From Brasenia schreberi (Eukaryota > Streptophyta > Magnoliopsida > Nymphaeales > Cabombaceae): a stretch of DNA of 64,000 nucleotides. Shown here piece after piece: positions 62,605-64,000 of the stretch. The stretch is taken from positions 4,635,501-4,699,500 of the forward strand of contig JAYKKT010000059.1 in assembly GCA_036023115.1 (NCBI GenBank). The letters are read 5' to 3'. The notes beneath the pieces were generated by a model, which ran no database searches, had not been told where the DNA came from, and saw only the letters and a list, made by a program, of their open reading frames with translations. The translations under genes were made by a program, and so were the position numbers. The first letter of the stretch is position 1. Every line of letters starts with the position of its first letter.

Positions 62605-64000
62605 CTCCGATTTTTCGTTCTTCCCTTAGATCCAAGAAGCGGAAGGAAGTAACGAAACAGAGTGAGCGTGAGGAGGCAATTCCCTTCGGCAATTCACCAG
62701 AACGGAGGCGAAAGGAAGATGAAAGAGAGGTCAGTTAAATAGCGAGAGCGCGGTGCGTCCCTTTCTGTTGCTGCGTCTCGTACTGCCACCAACCCATACA
62801 CAGATGCGCATCAAGTGCACGCTAATCTCACACACATACCCGCACCAACCAATGGGAAGTGAGCACAACAACCGCGCCGCCGACAGTGGATTTTGAACCT
62901 TGATCCTCTGATTATATGGCTAAATTTTAAAGAAAATTGTAGTGTTTTTTGCTATATAAATAAACTAACTAAAACGTATCCGTATGTAGAGAGAGAAGAA
63001 GGAGGAAAATGTAAATCACTTATATGTAAAATCTATTCAAACAAATATCAATCACATGATTGACAGTTGTGGATAATGGTTGAGATTAAAAACAAAATAA
63101 AAACTATATATGAAAATAATTAAGTATCTAGTAGAAAATATATTTATTTGCTTTTTTTTATTTTTAACTACAAACACTCATAATGCATCATCAAATGATT
63201 GAGATTAGTCTTAAATATAACTATATCAGTGGTTTACATCCTTAAACTTTCTTCTCTTTCCCTCTATATATAATGTGCATGTATTACATAAGTTCAATGA
63301 GCTCACTAAGACGAGCTAAAGTTGTTTGTTATTGTTTCCTTTGATCATTCGAGCTGAATCACAACTCAGTCACAAGTTTGATACCCGGGATGAAAGCATA
63401 AACAAGTAATAAACAGCAAATCTTTAAAAATTAAAAAACAAGAAAATGGTTCTATCTTTATATAGAGAGGTATATTAATCCATAAGCATACAGATCCGTA
63501 CTCTAATCTACTTAAACATTTCGATCATTTAAACGATGAAATCAACTATTAAGATTTTAAGTTAAAAAGAAAAAGTATAAGGTGTAATAAATATATCTGA
63601 AAAAATTGTTACTTTTTTACTTTTGATATTTAAATTTCAAGAGTTGATATCGCTGATCAAACAATTGAAACTTTACAGAATATGTTTAAGCGGAAAACTA
63701 TATGTGCATGTATTATCTATATATATGTTCATGATTTCATCACTGTGAATGAGTGATAACCGATTGGCTTACTCAAATGAACAGACCTCACCGTTGGTGG
63801 GTTTGGGTTGAGGGCGAAAAAGAAAAGCTTTGGAGGTGTCGAGAAGTAGCTTAGTTTGGACTAACTATAAGGCTAGCCTATGGGTGGGTTGCTTCAAATA
63901 AATATAAACATGGAGCAAGGCCCTTTGCTGCTACTTCATACCCAAAAGACCTGAGATCATTCTCCACCCTATTACTAAGTCCAACTTTATTTTTTAGGGC
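62605..64000. other. MTHFR upstream region; no further gene
   Basis: 62605-62760 is G+C-richer and probably holds the MTHFR 5' UTR and core promoter. Beyond about 62900 the DNA is AT-rich with no recognisable ORF or repeat family. Confidence 0.4.

Overview
This is nuclear DNA of a flowering plant. The genes are intron-rich with GT-AG junctions, the background is AT-rich with many (TA)n, (GA)n and (CA)n microsatellites, and the recognisable genes are plant-type (prohibitin, methylenetetrahydrofolate reductase, ribosomal protein S21, an LRR receptor kinase of the HPCA1 type, an ATP-citrate lyase beta fragment). The species cannot be named from the sequence. The dominant mobile DNA is one family of LINE of the RTE type: about 3.3 kb, a single ORF with an APE-type endonuclease and a reverse transcriptase, and a (GTT)n 3' tail. 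At least ten full, truncated or miniature copies are present.

Layout. 1-1506: 5' half of an RTE LINE running off the window edge. 2.88-3.78 kb: truncated, intron-containing ATP-citrate lyase pseudogene. 6.9-7.9 kb: possible small secreted protein gene. 8.0-9.4 kb: tandem duplication carrying miniature RTE derivatives, a tRNA-like SINE and a GC-rich foreign block. 12.9-13.8 kb: RPS21 (minus). 14.4-34.6 kb: a complex rearrangement centred on the prohibitin gene. 35.4-36.1 kb: last exons of an unidentified gene with an acidic C-terminus. 36.5-41.6 kb: no gene seen, microsatellites only. 41.8-48.3 kb: complete 19-exon LRR receptor kinase (plus), with an RTE 3' end in intron 11. 49.6-62.6 kb: complete 12-exon MTHFR gene (minus), whose 8.4 kb intron 8 holds a full-length RTE nested inside an older full-length RTE, plus a 46 bp RTE tail insertion. 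62.6-64 kb: MTHFR upstream DNA.

The most unusual structure is 14.4-34.6 kb. The start region of the prohibitin gene and the first exon of its divergent neighbour occur three times (plus, minus, plus). A 2.5 kb segment from downstream of prohibitin occurs twice in direct orientation. The turn-round point is a palindrome of two RTE 3' ends. This is the arrangement duplication - inverted triplication - duplication, with short microhomology at the junctions. One prohibitin copy (17896-21537) is intact; the inverted one (27992-29750) is a pseudogene with exons 1-2 only and a premature stop. A later 2.7 kb RTE insertion marks one arm, and the matching empty site is visible in the other.

The intact genes are unrelated housekeeping and signalling functions: mitochondrial inner-membrane scaffold, one-carbon metabolism, cytosolic ribosome, cell-surface signalling. 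They do not form a pathway or cluster. No CRISPR, operon or prokaryotic feature is present.
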